Source: Phreatobacter sp. (GTDB taxonomy: Bacteria; Pseudomonadota; Alphaproteobacteria; Rhizobiales; Phreatobacteraceae). Taken from it: a DNA stretch of 53,240 nt. How positions within the stretch are numbered: the first letter of the stretch is position 1; each line of letters begins with the position of its first letter. Of this stretch, positions 44,834-52,574 are shown piece by piece. The stretch spans positions 1 to 53,240 of the forward strand of contig JAIEPJ010000009.1 of the NCBI GenBank assembly GCA_019749835.1. Direction: 5' to 3'. Both the position numbers and the translations under genes were made by a program. The notes beneath the pieces were generated by a model. It made no database searches. It saw only the letters and a list, made by a program, of their open reading frames with translations, and was not told the origin of the DNA.

Positions 44834-45856
44834 CTACCTCTTCGCCACGGGATAGAGGCCCTGCGGCCGCCACATCAGGATCGCCACCATCAGCAGGATG
44901 TTGGAGGCGAGCGCCACTTTCGGCAGCAGGAAGGCGGTGTAGTTCGCCATCATCGCCACCAGGATGGCGCCGATGAAACAGCCGCCGACCGAACCGAGAC
45001 CGCCGATGATGATGACGATGAAGACCAGGACCATGACGTCGCCGCCGATCGCCGCCGTCAGCGTCTCGCGATAGAGCGCCCACATCACGCCGCCGAGGCC
45101 GGCCAGCGCCGAGCCGACCGCGAAGACGCCGACGAAGAGCCGGCGGATTCGATAGCCGAGCGCCTCGACCATTTCGGCATTCTCGACGCCGGCCCTGATC
45201 AGCAGTCCGATCCGGGTCCGGTTGAGGACAAGGAGCATGGCAGCGAAGACGACGAAGCCGACGGCGACGGCGAGGATGCGGAACTTCTCGATCGCGACGT
45301 CACCGATCAGCACCGCGCCGCGCAGCGCCGTGGGCAATGCCATGGCCTTCTGATCACCGCCCCAGATGACGTGGATGAGCTGCTCGGCAACGATCAGACC
45401 GCCCATGGTGATGAGGATCTGCTTGAGGTGCTGGCCATAGACCGGCTTGACGATGACGCGCTCGAAGGCCCAGCCGAGCAGACCGGTGCCGATCATCGCG
45501 ACGCTGACCGCGAGGCCGAGGGCCATGAGGTTCCAGCCGAGCGAGTCCACCTGCACCCAGCCAGACAGCAGGCCCAGCACGGAAAGGGCCAGATAGGCGC
45601 CCACGGCGATGAAGGCGCCGTGGCCGAAATTGAGCACGTCCATCAGGCCGAAGACGAGGGTCAGGCCGGAGGCGATGACGAAGATCATCATGCCCATGGC
45701 CAGTGCCGCCACGGTCAGCGTCACCCAGGTGATGGGATTGCCGACGAAGGGCAGCGCCAAGGCGGAGAGCGCCACCGGCAGGAGGATTGGCAGATAATCG
45801 TGCTTGATGGCCGGAAGGGCTTCGGGAGTGGTGGCCGGGGCCGGGGCGACGGTCAT
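44834..45856 (-). CDS. livH: Branched-chain amino acid-type ABC permease, LivH family
   Basis: 340-residue permease and partner of the LivM-like protein. The LivH hallmark LTLVFGLMDVLNFGHGAFIA (MxxINxAHG variant) lies near residues 65-84, and the EAA loop reads GVENAEMVEALGYRIRRLF. GGLGSVGGCFIGAILVAMMA is the conserved C-terminal segment. About eight spans plus an N-terminal extension (PAPATTPEALPAIKHDY) are seen. It starts at ATG 45856, 9 nt after the LivF-like gene. All four Liv membrane and ATPase genes form a single cotranscribed run on the minus strand. Confidence 0.9.
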   Translation of the reverse strand: MTVAPAPATTPEALPAIKHDYLPILLPVALSALALPFVGNPITWVTLTVAALAMGMMIFVIASGLTLVFGLMDVLNFGHGAFIAVGAYLALSVLGLLSGWVQVDSLGWNLMALGLAVSVAMIGTGLLGWAFERVIVKPVYGQHLKQILITMGGLIVAEQLIHVIWGGDQKAMALPTALRGAVLIGDVAIEKFRILAVAVGFVVFAAMLLVLNRTRIGLLIRAGVENAEMVEALGYRIRRLFVGVFAVGSALAGLGGVMWALYRETLTAAIGGDVMVLVFIVIIIGGLGSVGGCFIGAILVAMMANYTAFLLPKVALASNILLMVAILMWRPQGLYPVAKR

Positions 45857-45865
45857 GGCGAGGCC

Positions 45866-46588
45866 TCACTGATGGGTATCGAGCGATAGCCCGAGCAGCC
45901 GTTGCTGCAGGGCCTCGTCGCGGGCGAGATCGGCCATGGCGCCGCGGTGGACGATGCGCCCGTCATCCATCACCGCGACATGGTCGCCGAGGCTCGCGGC
46001 GAAACGGAAGTTCTGTTCCACAAGCAGGATCGTCGTCTCGCGCTTCAGCTCGGCGAAGGCCGTGATCATCGCCTCGATGATGGCCGGGGCGATGCCCTTG
46101 GTCGGCTCGTCGATGAGAAGCAGGGTGCGCGGTTCGGCGATGGCACGGGCAATGGCGAGCATCTGCTTCTGCCCGCCGGACAGGACGCCGGCCGGGAACT
46201 GCCAGAATTTCTTCAGCGCCGGAAAAAGGGAAAAGATCCAGTCGAGCCGCGCCGTGTCGATCGGACCGGACCGCGCCGCCAGGATCATGTTCTCGGCCAC
46301 CGTCAGGTCGGAGAAGACCGCCATGGTCTCCGGCACATAGGCGATGCCGGCCTGGGCGATGTCGGGGGTCGGCACGCCGCCGATCGGCCGGCCGTCGAAG
46401 GTCACGGTGCCGCGCGAGGGCTTCCACAGCCCCATGACCGTGCGCAGCGTCGTCGTCTTGCCCGCGCCGTTGCGCCCGAGCAGAACGGTCATGCCGCCGC
46501 GGGGGAGGACGAGATCGACCCCCTGGAGGATGTGATACTGGCCGATATGGGTATGGACCCCGGCAAGGGTCAAAAGGGGCTCAGCCAT
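45866..46588 (-). CDS. livF: Branched-chain amino acid-type ABC ATPase, LivF family
   Basis: 240-residue ATPase with Walker A GRNGAGKTT, Q-loop YVPETMAVFSDLTV, signature LSGGQKQMLAIARA and Walker B LLLIDEPTKGIAP. The EPTKGIAPAII wording is typical of LivF. It overlaps the LivG-like gene by 8 nt. Together the two ATPases drive the LivHM permease. Expressed from the promoter in front of the binding-protein gene. Confidence 0.92.
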   Translation of the reverse strand: MAEPLLTLAGVHTHIGQYHILQGVDLVLPRGGMTVLLGRNGAGKTTTLRTVMGLWKPSRGTVTFDGRPIGGVPTPDIAQAGIAYVPETMAVFSDLTVAENMILAARSGPIDTARLDWIFSLFPALKKFWQFPAGVLSGGQKQMLAIARAIAEPRTLLLIDEPTKGIAPAIIEAMITAFAELKRETTILLVEQNFRFAASLGDHVAVMDDGRIVHRGAMADLARDEALQQRLLGLSLDTHQ

Positions 46589-47357
46589 GGACGGCCTCCA
46601 CCCGCTTGGGCGCCTGGCCGAGATAGGCCTCCTGGACGACCGGCGAGGCGATCACCGCGGCGGGTTCGCCGTCGGCGACGAGCCGGCCGTTGTGCAGCAC
46701 CACGATGCGGTCGGCGAGCGAGCGCACCACGTCCATCTTGTGCTCGACCAGGAGGATGGTCTTGGTCCCGTCCGCCTTCAGCTTCTGGATGAGGTCGAGG
46801 ATGACCGGCACCTCCTCCACCGACATGCCCGCCGTCGGCTCGTCAAACATGAAGACCCGCGGCTCAAGCGCCATCATGATTGCCACTTCCAGCTTGCGCT
46901 TGTCGCCATGCGGAAGGGCAGCCGCCAGCGTGTCGCGCACCCCGGCAAGGTTCACCTCGGAAAGGTAGTGATCGGCTTTTTCGATCCAGTCGCGGTGGCT
47001 GGACCACAGGGAGAAAAGGCTCGCCTTCGCGCGCCCGCGCGCCTGCGCGGCGAGGCGCACATTCTCCCCCACTGTGAGGTTGGGGAACAGATTGGTGATC
47101 TGGAAGGCCCGGCCGATGCCACGCTGCGCCCGGCCTGCCGCCCCGAGCGTCGAGATGTCCTCGCCGTCCAGCAGGGTCGTGCCGGAGGTCGCCGCCAGCT
47201 GGCCGGACATGAGGTTGAAATAGGTGGTCTTGCCGGCACCGTTCGGCCCGACGATTGCCGTGAGCGTGCCTGCCTCGAAGGCGCAGGATACGCCGTCGAC
47301 GGCGACATGACCGCCGAAGCGGATGGTCAGGTCGCGGGTTTCGAGGACGGGTGGCAT
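46581..47357 (-). CDS. livG: Branched-chain amino acid-type ABC ATPase, LivG family
   Basis: 258-residue ATPase. Walker A is GPNGAGKTTYFNL, the Q-loop GIGRAFQITNLFPNLTV, and Walker B MFDEPTAGMSVEE. The ABC signature region reads LPHGDKRKLEVAI, the LPHGxxRxLE variant normal for LivG. ATG 47357 gives PPVLETRDLTIRFGGHVAVD as the first strand; the longer frame upstream crosses the stem-loop side of the intergenic region and is not conserved. It precedes livF and follows the binding-protein gene by 131 bp. Confidence 0.91.
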   Translation of the reverse strand: MPPVLETRDLTIRFGGHVAVDGVSCAFEAGTLTAIVGPNGAGKTTYFNLMSGQLAATSGTTLLDGEDISTLGAAGRAQRGIGRAFQITNLFPNLTVGENVRLAAQARGRAKASLFSLWSSHRDWIEKADHYLSEVNLAGVRDTLAAALPHGDKRKLEVAIMMALEPRVFMFDEPTAGMSVEEVPVILDLIQKLKADGTKTILLVEHKMDVVRSLADRIVVLHNGRLVADGEPAAVIASPVVQEAYLGQAPKRVEAVHG

Positions 47358-47448
47358 GGCGCGATGGGGGCTTCTTGGCGGACGGGGCAGATCAGCATGG
47401 TGGACCTGGATACGCGGCACGACAGAACGGCCATGCAGGACAGTCTGC

Positions 47449-47477
47449 GGCGCGGCCGGATCGTCTCCGGCCGCGCC
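47449..47477 (-). promoter_or_regulatory. Intercistronic stem-loop between the Liv binding-protein gene and livG
   Basis: A perfect 12-bp stem with a 5-nt loop: 47449-47460 pairs with 47466-47477 (core GCGCGGCCGGA / TCCGGCCGCGC). It begins 11 nt after the binding-protein stop on the minus strand. No T run follows, so it is likely an mRNA-stabilising or attenuating hairpin rather than a terminator. Same layout as after urtA and dctP. Confidence 0.65.
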
Positions 47478-47488
47478 CGGCTGCCAGG

Positions 47489-48694
47489 TCAGCGCCGGTT
47501 GGTGATCGGCAGCGGCATCTCGGCGGCGGGAATGGTCCGCACCAGCTCGAGCATGTCGTTGTCGCGGCCGTTCGGACGGATGCGGAAGTGGTACATGTCC
47601 TGCAGCGCCTGATGGTCCTCCCTGCGGAAGGTCATCGGCCCCTTCGGCGTCTGGAAGGTCATGCCCTGCATGGCTGTGATGAGCTTCTCGGTATCGGTCG
47701 AGCCGGCTTTTTCCAGCGCCGCCACCACGGCGGCCGCGGCAGCGAAACCGCCGGCGACGAAGAAGTCCGGCGGCGCGTTGTGGCGCTTCTGGTACTCGGC
47801 CTTCAGCCAGTCGTTCAGCGGGTTCTGCGGGAAGTCGTAGTAATAGTAGATGCCGCCTTCAGTGCCGGCAAAGGCCTTCCAGGCGTTCATCGCCGGCAGG
47901 ATGTTGCCGCCGGGGGCGAGGGCGATGTTGAATCGCTCCGGCTTCATGTCGACGAACTTGGCCATCGGATGGGCGCCGGCCCAGATGAACCCGATGATGC
48001 GCTTGCCTGGCCGGTCCCGCAGCGACGCGAAGAGGCGCTCGGCGAAGGGCGTGAAATCGGCGGTATTGCCGGCGGCGAATTCCTCCGCGACGATGCGGGC
48101 GCGCGGGCGGATGGCCGCAAGCGCAGCCTTGTAGGCGGCGACGCCGTCGCGGCCGAAGGCGGTGTCGAGACCCATCATGCCGATGAACACGTCCTCGTTC
48201 TCGGGGATCGATGCGGCCGCAGCCAGAGCGTCCTGATAGGACGAGCGGCCGGTCCGGAAGATGTACCGGTTCCAGCGCGGCCCGGTGATCGAATCCGCCA
48301 CCGCCGGCTCGACGATGAGAATCTTCTTCGCCTCCTCGGCCACCGGCAGCATGGCCAGCGCCACCGGCGAGCCGGTGGTGCCGACGGCGAGCGCGGCACC
48401 GTCGTCGTTGTAGCACTCCTCAAGAAGCGCCTTGCCGCGGTCGGGGCGGAGCTGATCGTCCTTGACCAGCACCTGGATCCGCATGCCGGCAACCGTGTTG
48501 GTCCCGCGGGTGAGATATTCGAGGCCCATCATGAAACCGACCTCGGTCTGTTTCGCATAGGCCTCGAGCGGACCGGTACGGCCGGCGATGAGGCAAATCT
48601 TGACGTCCCGGGTCTGCGCGGCGGCGCTGCCGGCAAAGGACGTCACAGCCCAAGCGAGCGAGGCGGCAGCCACCGCCAGCGTCTTCCTCAACAT
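47489..48694 (-). CDS. Branched-chain amino acid-type ABC substrate-binding protein
   Basis: 401-residue periplasmic receptor of the LivK/Leu-Ile-Val superfamily. Residues 1-31 form a Sec leader (MLRKTLAVAAASLAWAVTSF, then an AAAQ cleavage region). The periplasmic binding fold type I is seen in VKICLIAGRTGPLEAYAKQ, LVKDDQLRPDRGKALLEECY and IGMMGLDTAFGRDGVAAYK. ATG 48694 follows GGGAGGA at 4 nt; an upstream ATG at 48745 is not favoured. It is the first gene of the liv operon. Members near acyl-CoA ligases often bind aromatic or aliphatic acids rather than amino acids; this is an inference. Confidence 0.9.
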   Translation of the reverse strand: MLRKTLAVAAASLAWAVTSFAGSAAAQTRDVKICLIAGRTGPLEAYAKQTEVGFMMGLEYLTRGTNTVAGMRIQVLVKDDQLRPDRGKALLEECYNDDGAALAVGTTGSPVALAMLPVAEEAKKILIVEPAVADSITGPRWNRYIFRTGRSSYQDALAAAASIPENEDVFIGMMGLDTAFGRDGVAAYKAALAAIRPRARIVAEEFAAGNTADFTPFAERLFASLRDRPGKRIIGFIWAGAHPMAKFVDMKPERFNIALAPGGNILPAMNAWKAFAGTEGGIYYYYDFPQNPLNDWLKAEYQKRHNAPPDFFVAGGFAAAAAVVAALEKAGSTDTEKLITAMQGMTFQTPKGPMTFRREDHQALQDMYHFRIRPNGRDNDMLELVRTIPAAEMPLPITNRR

Positions 48695-48723
48695 CGAATC
48701 CTCCCTGATCCGTCTTGTTAAAC

Positions 48724-48737
48724 TGACACTTGAGTCA
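48724..48737. promoter_or_regulatory. Candidate operator of the TetR regulator
   Basis: TGACACTTGAGTCA at 48724-48737 is an imperfect palindrome (TGAC and GTCA arms, with an inner C-G pair). It lies between the divergent liv and tetR starts, and just downstream of the predicted liv -10. A second GTCA...TGAC pair follows at 48734-48750. The arrangement suits TetR repression; identity is inferred. Confidence 0.45.
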
Positions 48738-48748
48738 TGTTTCATGTG

Positions 48749-48777
48749 ACGCTAGCTTTGTCCCACAAACGCGTCAA
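48749..48777 (-). promoter_or_regulatory. Promoter of the liv operon
   Basis: On the minus strand TTGACG (48777-48772) and TAGCGT (48754-48749) are 17 nt apart, a plausible housekeeping promoter with a good -35 and weak -10. The expected start is near 48742, so the palindrome at 48724-48737 would block early transcription when bound. Confidence 0.4.
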
Positions 48778-48839
48778 GCGGGAAGCGGTCTGGAGCCAGC
48801 CGGCGACGGGCCGATGACGGGAAACGCCACGGACAGGCC

Positions 48840-49475
48840 ATGAGCAACCTCCATCCGGCAGGACCGCTGCCGGCGCCGAAGACCCAGAGGGGCGAACGCA
48901 CCCGCCAGAAGATTCTCGACGCCGCCGAACGCGAGATCGGCGCCCGGGGCTTCTCGGAGGCCTCGATCGCCACCATCACCGCAGAGGCGGCCGTCGCCCA
49001 GGGCACGTTCTATCTCTATTTCCGGTCCAAGGAGGAGGTGCTGCGCGAACTGGTGCTGCGCATGGGGCGTCGGCTCAGACACCACCTGACGCTGGCGACG
49101 AGCGGGGCGGGCGACCGCATGCAGGTCGAGCGGCTCGGCATCCGCGCCTTTCTCGAATTCGTCCGCGACAATCCGAACCTGTACCGGGTCGTCGCCGAAT
49201 CGCAGTTCGTCGACCCGGCCATCCACCGTGCCTATTACGAGGAGTTCGCGGCCGGCTACCGGCTCGGGCTCGAGGAGGCGGAGGCGCGCGGCGAGATCGC
49301 ACCGGGGCATTCCGAGGTCCGCGCCTGGGCCCTGATGGGCGTCACCGACATGGTCGGGCGACGCTATGCGATCTATGATCAGAGCGGCCCGCTGGATGCC
49401 ATCGCGGAAGCCGCCTACGATTTCGTCGCCCATGGGATCGGCCCGCGCGCGGCCGGGCCTGGCCCGAAGGCCTGA
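48840..49475 (+). CDS. TetR-family regulator of the liv-ligase cassette
   Basis: 211-residue TetR regulator. The DNA-binding domain is TRQKILDAAEREIGARGFSE followed by ASIATITAEAAVAQGTFYLY and FRSKEEVLRELVLRMG, ending at about residue 70. The C-terminal domain is TetR-like (FxEFVRDNPNLYRVV and AYYEEFAAGYRLGLEEAEA), a form common in regulators of fatty or aromatic acid-CoA metabolism. It is divergent from the liv operon with 145 bp between starts, and in front of the ligase and hydrolase, so it likely controls both sides. Confidence 0.9.
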   Translation: MSNLHPAGPLPAPKTQRGERTRQKILDAAEREIGARGFSEASIATITAEAAVAQGTFYLYFRSKEEVLRELVLRMGRRLRHHLTLATSGAGDRMQVERLGIRAFLEFVRDNPNLYRVVAESQFVDPAIHRAYYEEFAAGYRLGLEEAEARGEIAPGHSEVRAWALMGVTDMVGRRYAIYDQSGPLDAIAEAAYDFVAHGIGPRAAGPGPKA

Positions 49476-49514
49476 CAGGGCCGGTGCCATGGTCAGGTTC
49501 CGCGCGAGGTGTGC

Positions 49515-51011
49515 ATGAAGACACTGCCTGACCTCTGCCGTCGCCGCGCCGAACTGAGCCCGGAGGCGATCGCCTTCGAGGAGGTCGGCGGCCGCACGGT
49601 GTCCTTCGCGGCGATGGACGTGGGTGCGGGGCGCGGCGCCGCCTATCTCGCCGGTCTTGGCCTAATCGCCGGCGACCGGCTCGCCGTGCTCTGCCACAAC
49701 AACGCAACCTTCTTCGAACTGCTCTTCGCCTGCGCCAGGGCGCGGCTCATTCTGGTGCCGTTGAACTGGCGGCTGACACCGGCGGAACTCGGCCCGATCC
49801 TGTCCGATTGCGGCGCAAGGCTTCTGATCGCGGACGCAGCGACCGAGCCGCTGGCGCGGGCGCTCTCCGGGCTGGTCCCCATCCTCCCCCTCGCCGAGTA
49901 CGAGGTCGGCAGCGCAGCCTTCACTCCGGTCGACACGGCGCCGCCGTGGGATACCGACCGCATCTGGTACCTGCTCTACACATCGGGCACCACCGGTCGG
50001 CCGAAGGCGGTCATCCAGACGCCCGGCATGGCGCTCGCCAATGCCGTCAACATTCAGCAGGCGACCGGCATGGGCGCCGGCGACGACACGCTGAACTACC
50101 TGCCGCTTTTCCACACCGCAGGCATCAACCTCCACGCCCTGCCGCTCTTCATCGCCGGTGGCACGTCCCGCATCATCCCGAAATTCGACCCCGATGCGGT
50201 CATGGATCTCATCGCCCGGCGCAGGATCTCGCTGTTTTTCGGCGTGCCCGCCGTCTATCAGGCGCTCAGTCTGCATCCGGACTTCGAGACCACGGATTTT
50301 TCCTGTGTGCGCCACTGGGGATGCGGCGGGGCGGCGATCTCGGAACCGCTGCTGCGTGCCTTCGGGCGCCGCGGCGTCACGGTCTGCAACGGCATGGGCA
50401 TGACGGAAACGGGTCCGACCCTGTTCCTGATGGACCCGGCCCAAGCGGCGACCAAGATCGGCTCCGTCGGAAAACCGCAGATCCTCGCAGAGGTCAGGCT
50501 CGTCGATGCCAAGGACGAGGACGTCGCGCCCGGTGAAGCCGGCGAAATGCTGTTCCGCGGACCCGGCATCACGCCCGGCTATTTCAACCAGCCGGAGGCG
50601 ACCGCCCGCGCCTTCGCACCCGGCGGCTGGCTGCGTTCGGGGGATGTCGGACGGCAGGATTCCGACGGCTACTACTATGTCGTCGACCGCATCAAGGACA
50701 TGTTCATCTCGGGCGGCGAGAACGTTTACCCCGCCGAGGTGGAGAACGTCCTGCACGGCCATGCCGCAGTCCTTGAGGCCGCGGTTCTCGGCGTCGCCGA
50801 TCCGGTCTGGGGCGAGGTCGGCCATGCGGTCGTCCTCCTGCGCCCCGGAGCCACCACGACCACTGACGAGATCCGCACCCATGCACGCGGGCAACTGGCC
50901 GGCTACAAGGTTCCGCGGCACATCACCATCGTCGCCGAATTCCCGCGTACGGCTGCAGGCAAGATCCAGAAACACGTGCTGCGCACCCTCGTCGCTGGAA
51001 ACGGGACGTGA
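49515..51011 (+). CDS. AMP-dependent acyl-CoA ligase
   Basis: 498-residue ANL-superfamily ligase that activates a carboxylic acid as an acyl-AMP and then a CoA thioester. Motifs: YTSGTTGRPKAVIQT (phosphate loop, about 155-170), NGMGMTETGPT (adenine-binding), WLRSGDVGRQDSDGYYYVVD (ribose-binding) and the C-terminal catalytic Lys in TAAGKIQKHVLR. ATG 49515 has GAGG at 5 nt upstream; GTG at 49509 is a less likely start. Substrate unknown: the family includes fatty, aromatic and malonate-type enzymes. The Liv transporter facing it suggests an imported acid. Its stop overlaps the hydrolase start by 4 nt. Confidence 0.92.
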   Translation: MKTLPDLCRRRAELSPEAIAFEEVGGRTVSFAAMDVGAGRGAAYLAGLGLIAGDRLAVLCHNNATFFELLFACARARLILVPLNWRLTPAELGPILSDCGARLLIADAATEPLARALSGLVPILPLAEYEVGSAAFTPVDTAPPWDTDRIWYLLYTSGTTGRPKAVIQTPGMALANAVNIQQATGMGAGDDTLNYLPLFHTAGINLHALPLFIAGGTSRIIPKFDPDAVMDLIARRRISLFFGVPAVYQALSLHPDFETTDFSCVRHWGCGGAAISEPLLRAFGRRGVTVCNGMGMTETGPTLFLMDPAQAATKIGSVGKPQILAEVRLVDAKDEDVAPGEAGEMLFRGPGITPGYFNQPEATARAFAPGGWLRSGDVGRQDSDGYYYVVDRIKDMFISGGENVYPAEVENVLHGHAAVLEAAVLGVADPVWGEVGHAVVLLRPGATTTTDEIRTHARGQLAGYKVPRHITIVAEFPRTAAGKIQKHVLRTLVAGNGT

Positions 51012-51817
51012 CGGCCTTGCAGGTGCCGTCCGCCACGCTCACCGATATCGGCAAGGGACGCCCGCTCGTCTTGCTTCACGGCTGGTCGGTCGACCGGACG
51101 TTCTTTTCGGCCCAGGCGGCGCTCGCCGACGAGGGCTTCCGGCTCCTCGTGCCGGACCAGCCCGGCCACGGCGCCCGACCGATCGGCCAAACGCCGCCGA
51201 CCATGGCGGGTCTCGCCGACGCCCTCGACGGTCTGCTTGACGAGGCTGGCCCCGACCCGGCGGTCCTCGTCGGCTGGTCGATGGGAGCGACGGTCGCCCT
51301 CGAACACATCGCCCGTCGTGGAACCGCAGGCATCGCCGGGCTGGTCATCGTCGACATGACACCGAAAGTCGCCAATGCCGCGGATTGGCCGCACGGACTC
51401 ACCGGCGGGCAGCAGACCGCCGATGCCCTCGCGACCGCCGATCGCATGGAAAGCAACTGGCCGCTCTATGCCCCCCGCATCGCCCGGGCGATGTTCACCG
51501 CCAACCGTGAGGGCAGTGCCGACCTGATCCGCCGCGCCGCGGACAGGATCGCGACCCGCGACCCGGTCGTGATGGCAGCGCTATGGCGTTCCCTCGTTCT
51601 CTCCGACCACCGCGCCACGATCGAAAGCCTGCCCTTGCCGGTCCTCGCGGTCGCCAGCACCGGCAGCCAACTCTATGGCCCCGCGGTCGCCGGCTGGATC
51701 GCCGACGCGGCGCCGCAGGGCGAGGCGGTGCTGATCGAGGGGACAGGCCATGCGCCCCATATCGAGGACCCGGCGACTTTCAACGCCATCGTAGCGCGAT
51801 TTGCCCGTGGTCTTTGA
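51008..51817 (+). CDS. Alpha/beta-hydrolase fold protein
   Basis: 269-residue alpha/beta hydrolase. The oxyanion motif is VLLHGWSVDRTFF (about residues 21-33), the nucleophile elbow is GWSMGA (Ser91) and the catalytic His lies in EGTGHAPHIEDP near the C-terminus. The acid residue is probably the Asp or Glu before AVASTGSQ. It starts at GTG, overlapping the ligase stop (GTGA), so it is translated with the ligase. It may cleave an ester or a ring-opened product, or release CoA thioesters; the natural substrate is unknown. It resembles BioH- and MhpC-like esterases in general layout only. Confidence 0.87.
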   Translation: MTALQVPSATLTDIGKGRPLVLLHGWSVDRTFFSAQAALADEGFRLLVPDQPGHGARPIGQTPPTMAGLADALDGLLDEAGPDPAVLVGWSMGATVALEHIARRGTAGIAGLVIVDMTPKVANAADWPHGLTGGQQTADALATADRMESNWPLYAPRIARAMFTANREGSADLIRRAADRIATRDPVVMAALWRSLVLSDHRATIESLPLPVLAVASTGSQLYGPAVAGWIADAAPQGEAVLIEGTGHAPHIEDPATFNAIVARFARGL

Positions 51818-51829
51818 GAAGCGTTGCCG

Positions 51830-52339
51830 TCAGTCCGCGACCGACTGCGCCACATCCACACCCGCCAGCAGAACCCGGCTGCGCTCGGTGAGACGGGTGA
51901 GCAGCAGATCCAGCTGGTCACGTTCCTGCGACGAAAAGCCCTCGCTGAGATCGGCTGCAAAACGCTGGGCGATCGGCACCAGGTCGGAATAGACGATCTG
52001 CCCCTCGCGGGTGAGGGACAGGAAGGCCTCCCGAAGGTCCTGCCGGTTGATCCGCCGCTGCACCAGCCGCCGGCGCATCAGGCTGGCGACAGCGCGCGAA
52101 ACCTTGGTCTTGTGCATGTGGCTGTGGGCGCCGATGTCCTTGGCCGTCGCCGATCCGAACTGCCCCAACGTGGCGATGACGCGCCACTCGGGGATGCCGA
52201 GCCCATAGCGTTCGGCATAGATCCCCGAGAGCGCCTGGCTGACCACGTTGGCGAGAACGTTCAGCCGATAGGGCAGGAACGAATCCAGCTCGAGCTTGAC
52301 ATCGGACATCGAGGACTTATCCGCAACACGGGCGTCCAT
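51830..52339 (-). CDS. MarR-family transcriptional regulator
   Basis: 169-residue MarR regulator. Helices 3-4 and the wing read GSATAKDIGAHSHMHKTKVS and ASLMRRRLVQRRINRQDLRE, and flanking helices support dimerisation. It ends 12 bp from the convergent hydrolase. It is divergent from the fumarylacetoacetase-family gene with 235 bp between the starts and probably represses it. In related alphaproteobacteria a MarR protein next to homogentisate-pathway genes is common. Start is ATG 52339. The inducer is likely a homogentisate or aromatic intermediate, an inference. Confidence 0.88.
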   Translation of the reverse strand: MDARVADKSSMSDVKLELDSFLPYRLNVLANVVSQALSGIYAERYGLGIPEWRVIATLGQFGSATAKDIGAHSHMHKTKVSRAVASLMRRRLVQRRINRQDLREAFLSLTREGQIVYSDLVPIAQRFAADLSEGFSSQERDQLDLLLTRLTERSRVLLAGVDVAQSVAD

Positions 52340-52362
52340 GTGTGCTCCCTCTGGAAGAGCGT

Positions 52363-52380
52363 CAAATCAAAAATGGTTTG
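52363..52380. promoter_or_regulatory. Candidate MarR operator
   Basis: CAAATCAAAAATGGTTTG is an imperfect 18-bp palindrome (CAAA-x-CA ... TG-x-TTTG, six of nine pairs), 24 bp upstream of the marR start. It sits in the divergent region with the fumarylacetoacetase gene and has the size of a MarR dimer site. Not confirmed. Confidence 0.4.
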
Positions 52381-52462
52381 GTCAAGGAATCGCTTGCATC
52401 CTATGGGGCCACCGTATCGCCTGGCGATCCTTTTCGCAACGCGACAAAGATAAGACAACTCG

Positions 52463-52485
52463 CTTGGGTGGCGACTTCACCCAAG
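52463..52485. other. Perfect 8-bp inverted repeat upstream of the fumarylacetoacetase gene
   Basis: CTTGGGTG (52463-52470) and CACCCAAG (52478-52485) are perfect complements around a 7-nt loop, 89 bp before the gene. It may be a second regulator site or a leader hairpin. No T run follows. The rest of the 235-bp gap shows only weak promoter-like matches. Confidence 0.4.
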
Positions 52486-52574
52486 TGGCTGGTCAAGCCG
52501 GCGCCAACAGGCTTTGATGCCGGACCGGCTGCGCAAGACCGGATGAAGAACCCTTGTTTCCGGGATGAAGTGCC

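Noticed and set aside
47449-47477. Intrinsic terminator after the Liv binding-protein gene
   Set aside because: Strong stem but no T run on the minus-strand transcript; treated as an intercistronic hairpin.
49509-49514. GTG 49509 as ligase start
   Set aside because: ATG 49515 has the better-spaced GAGG and gives the conserved N-terminus.
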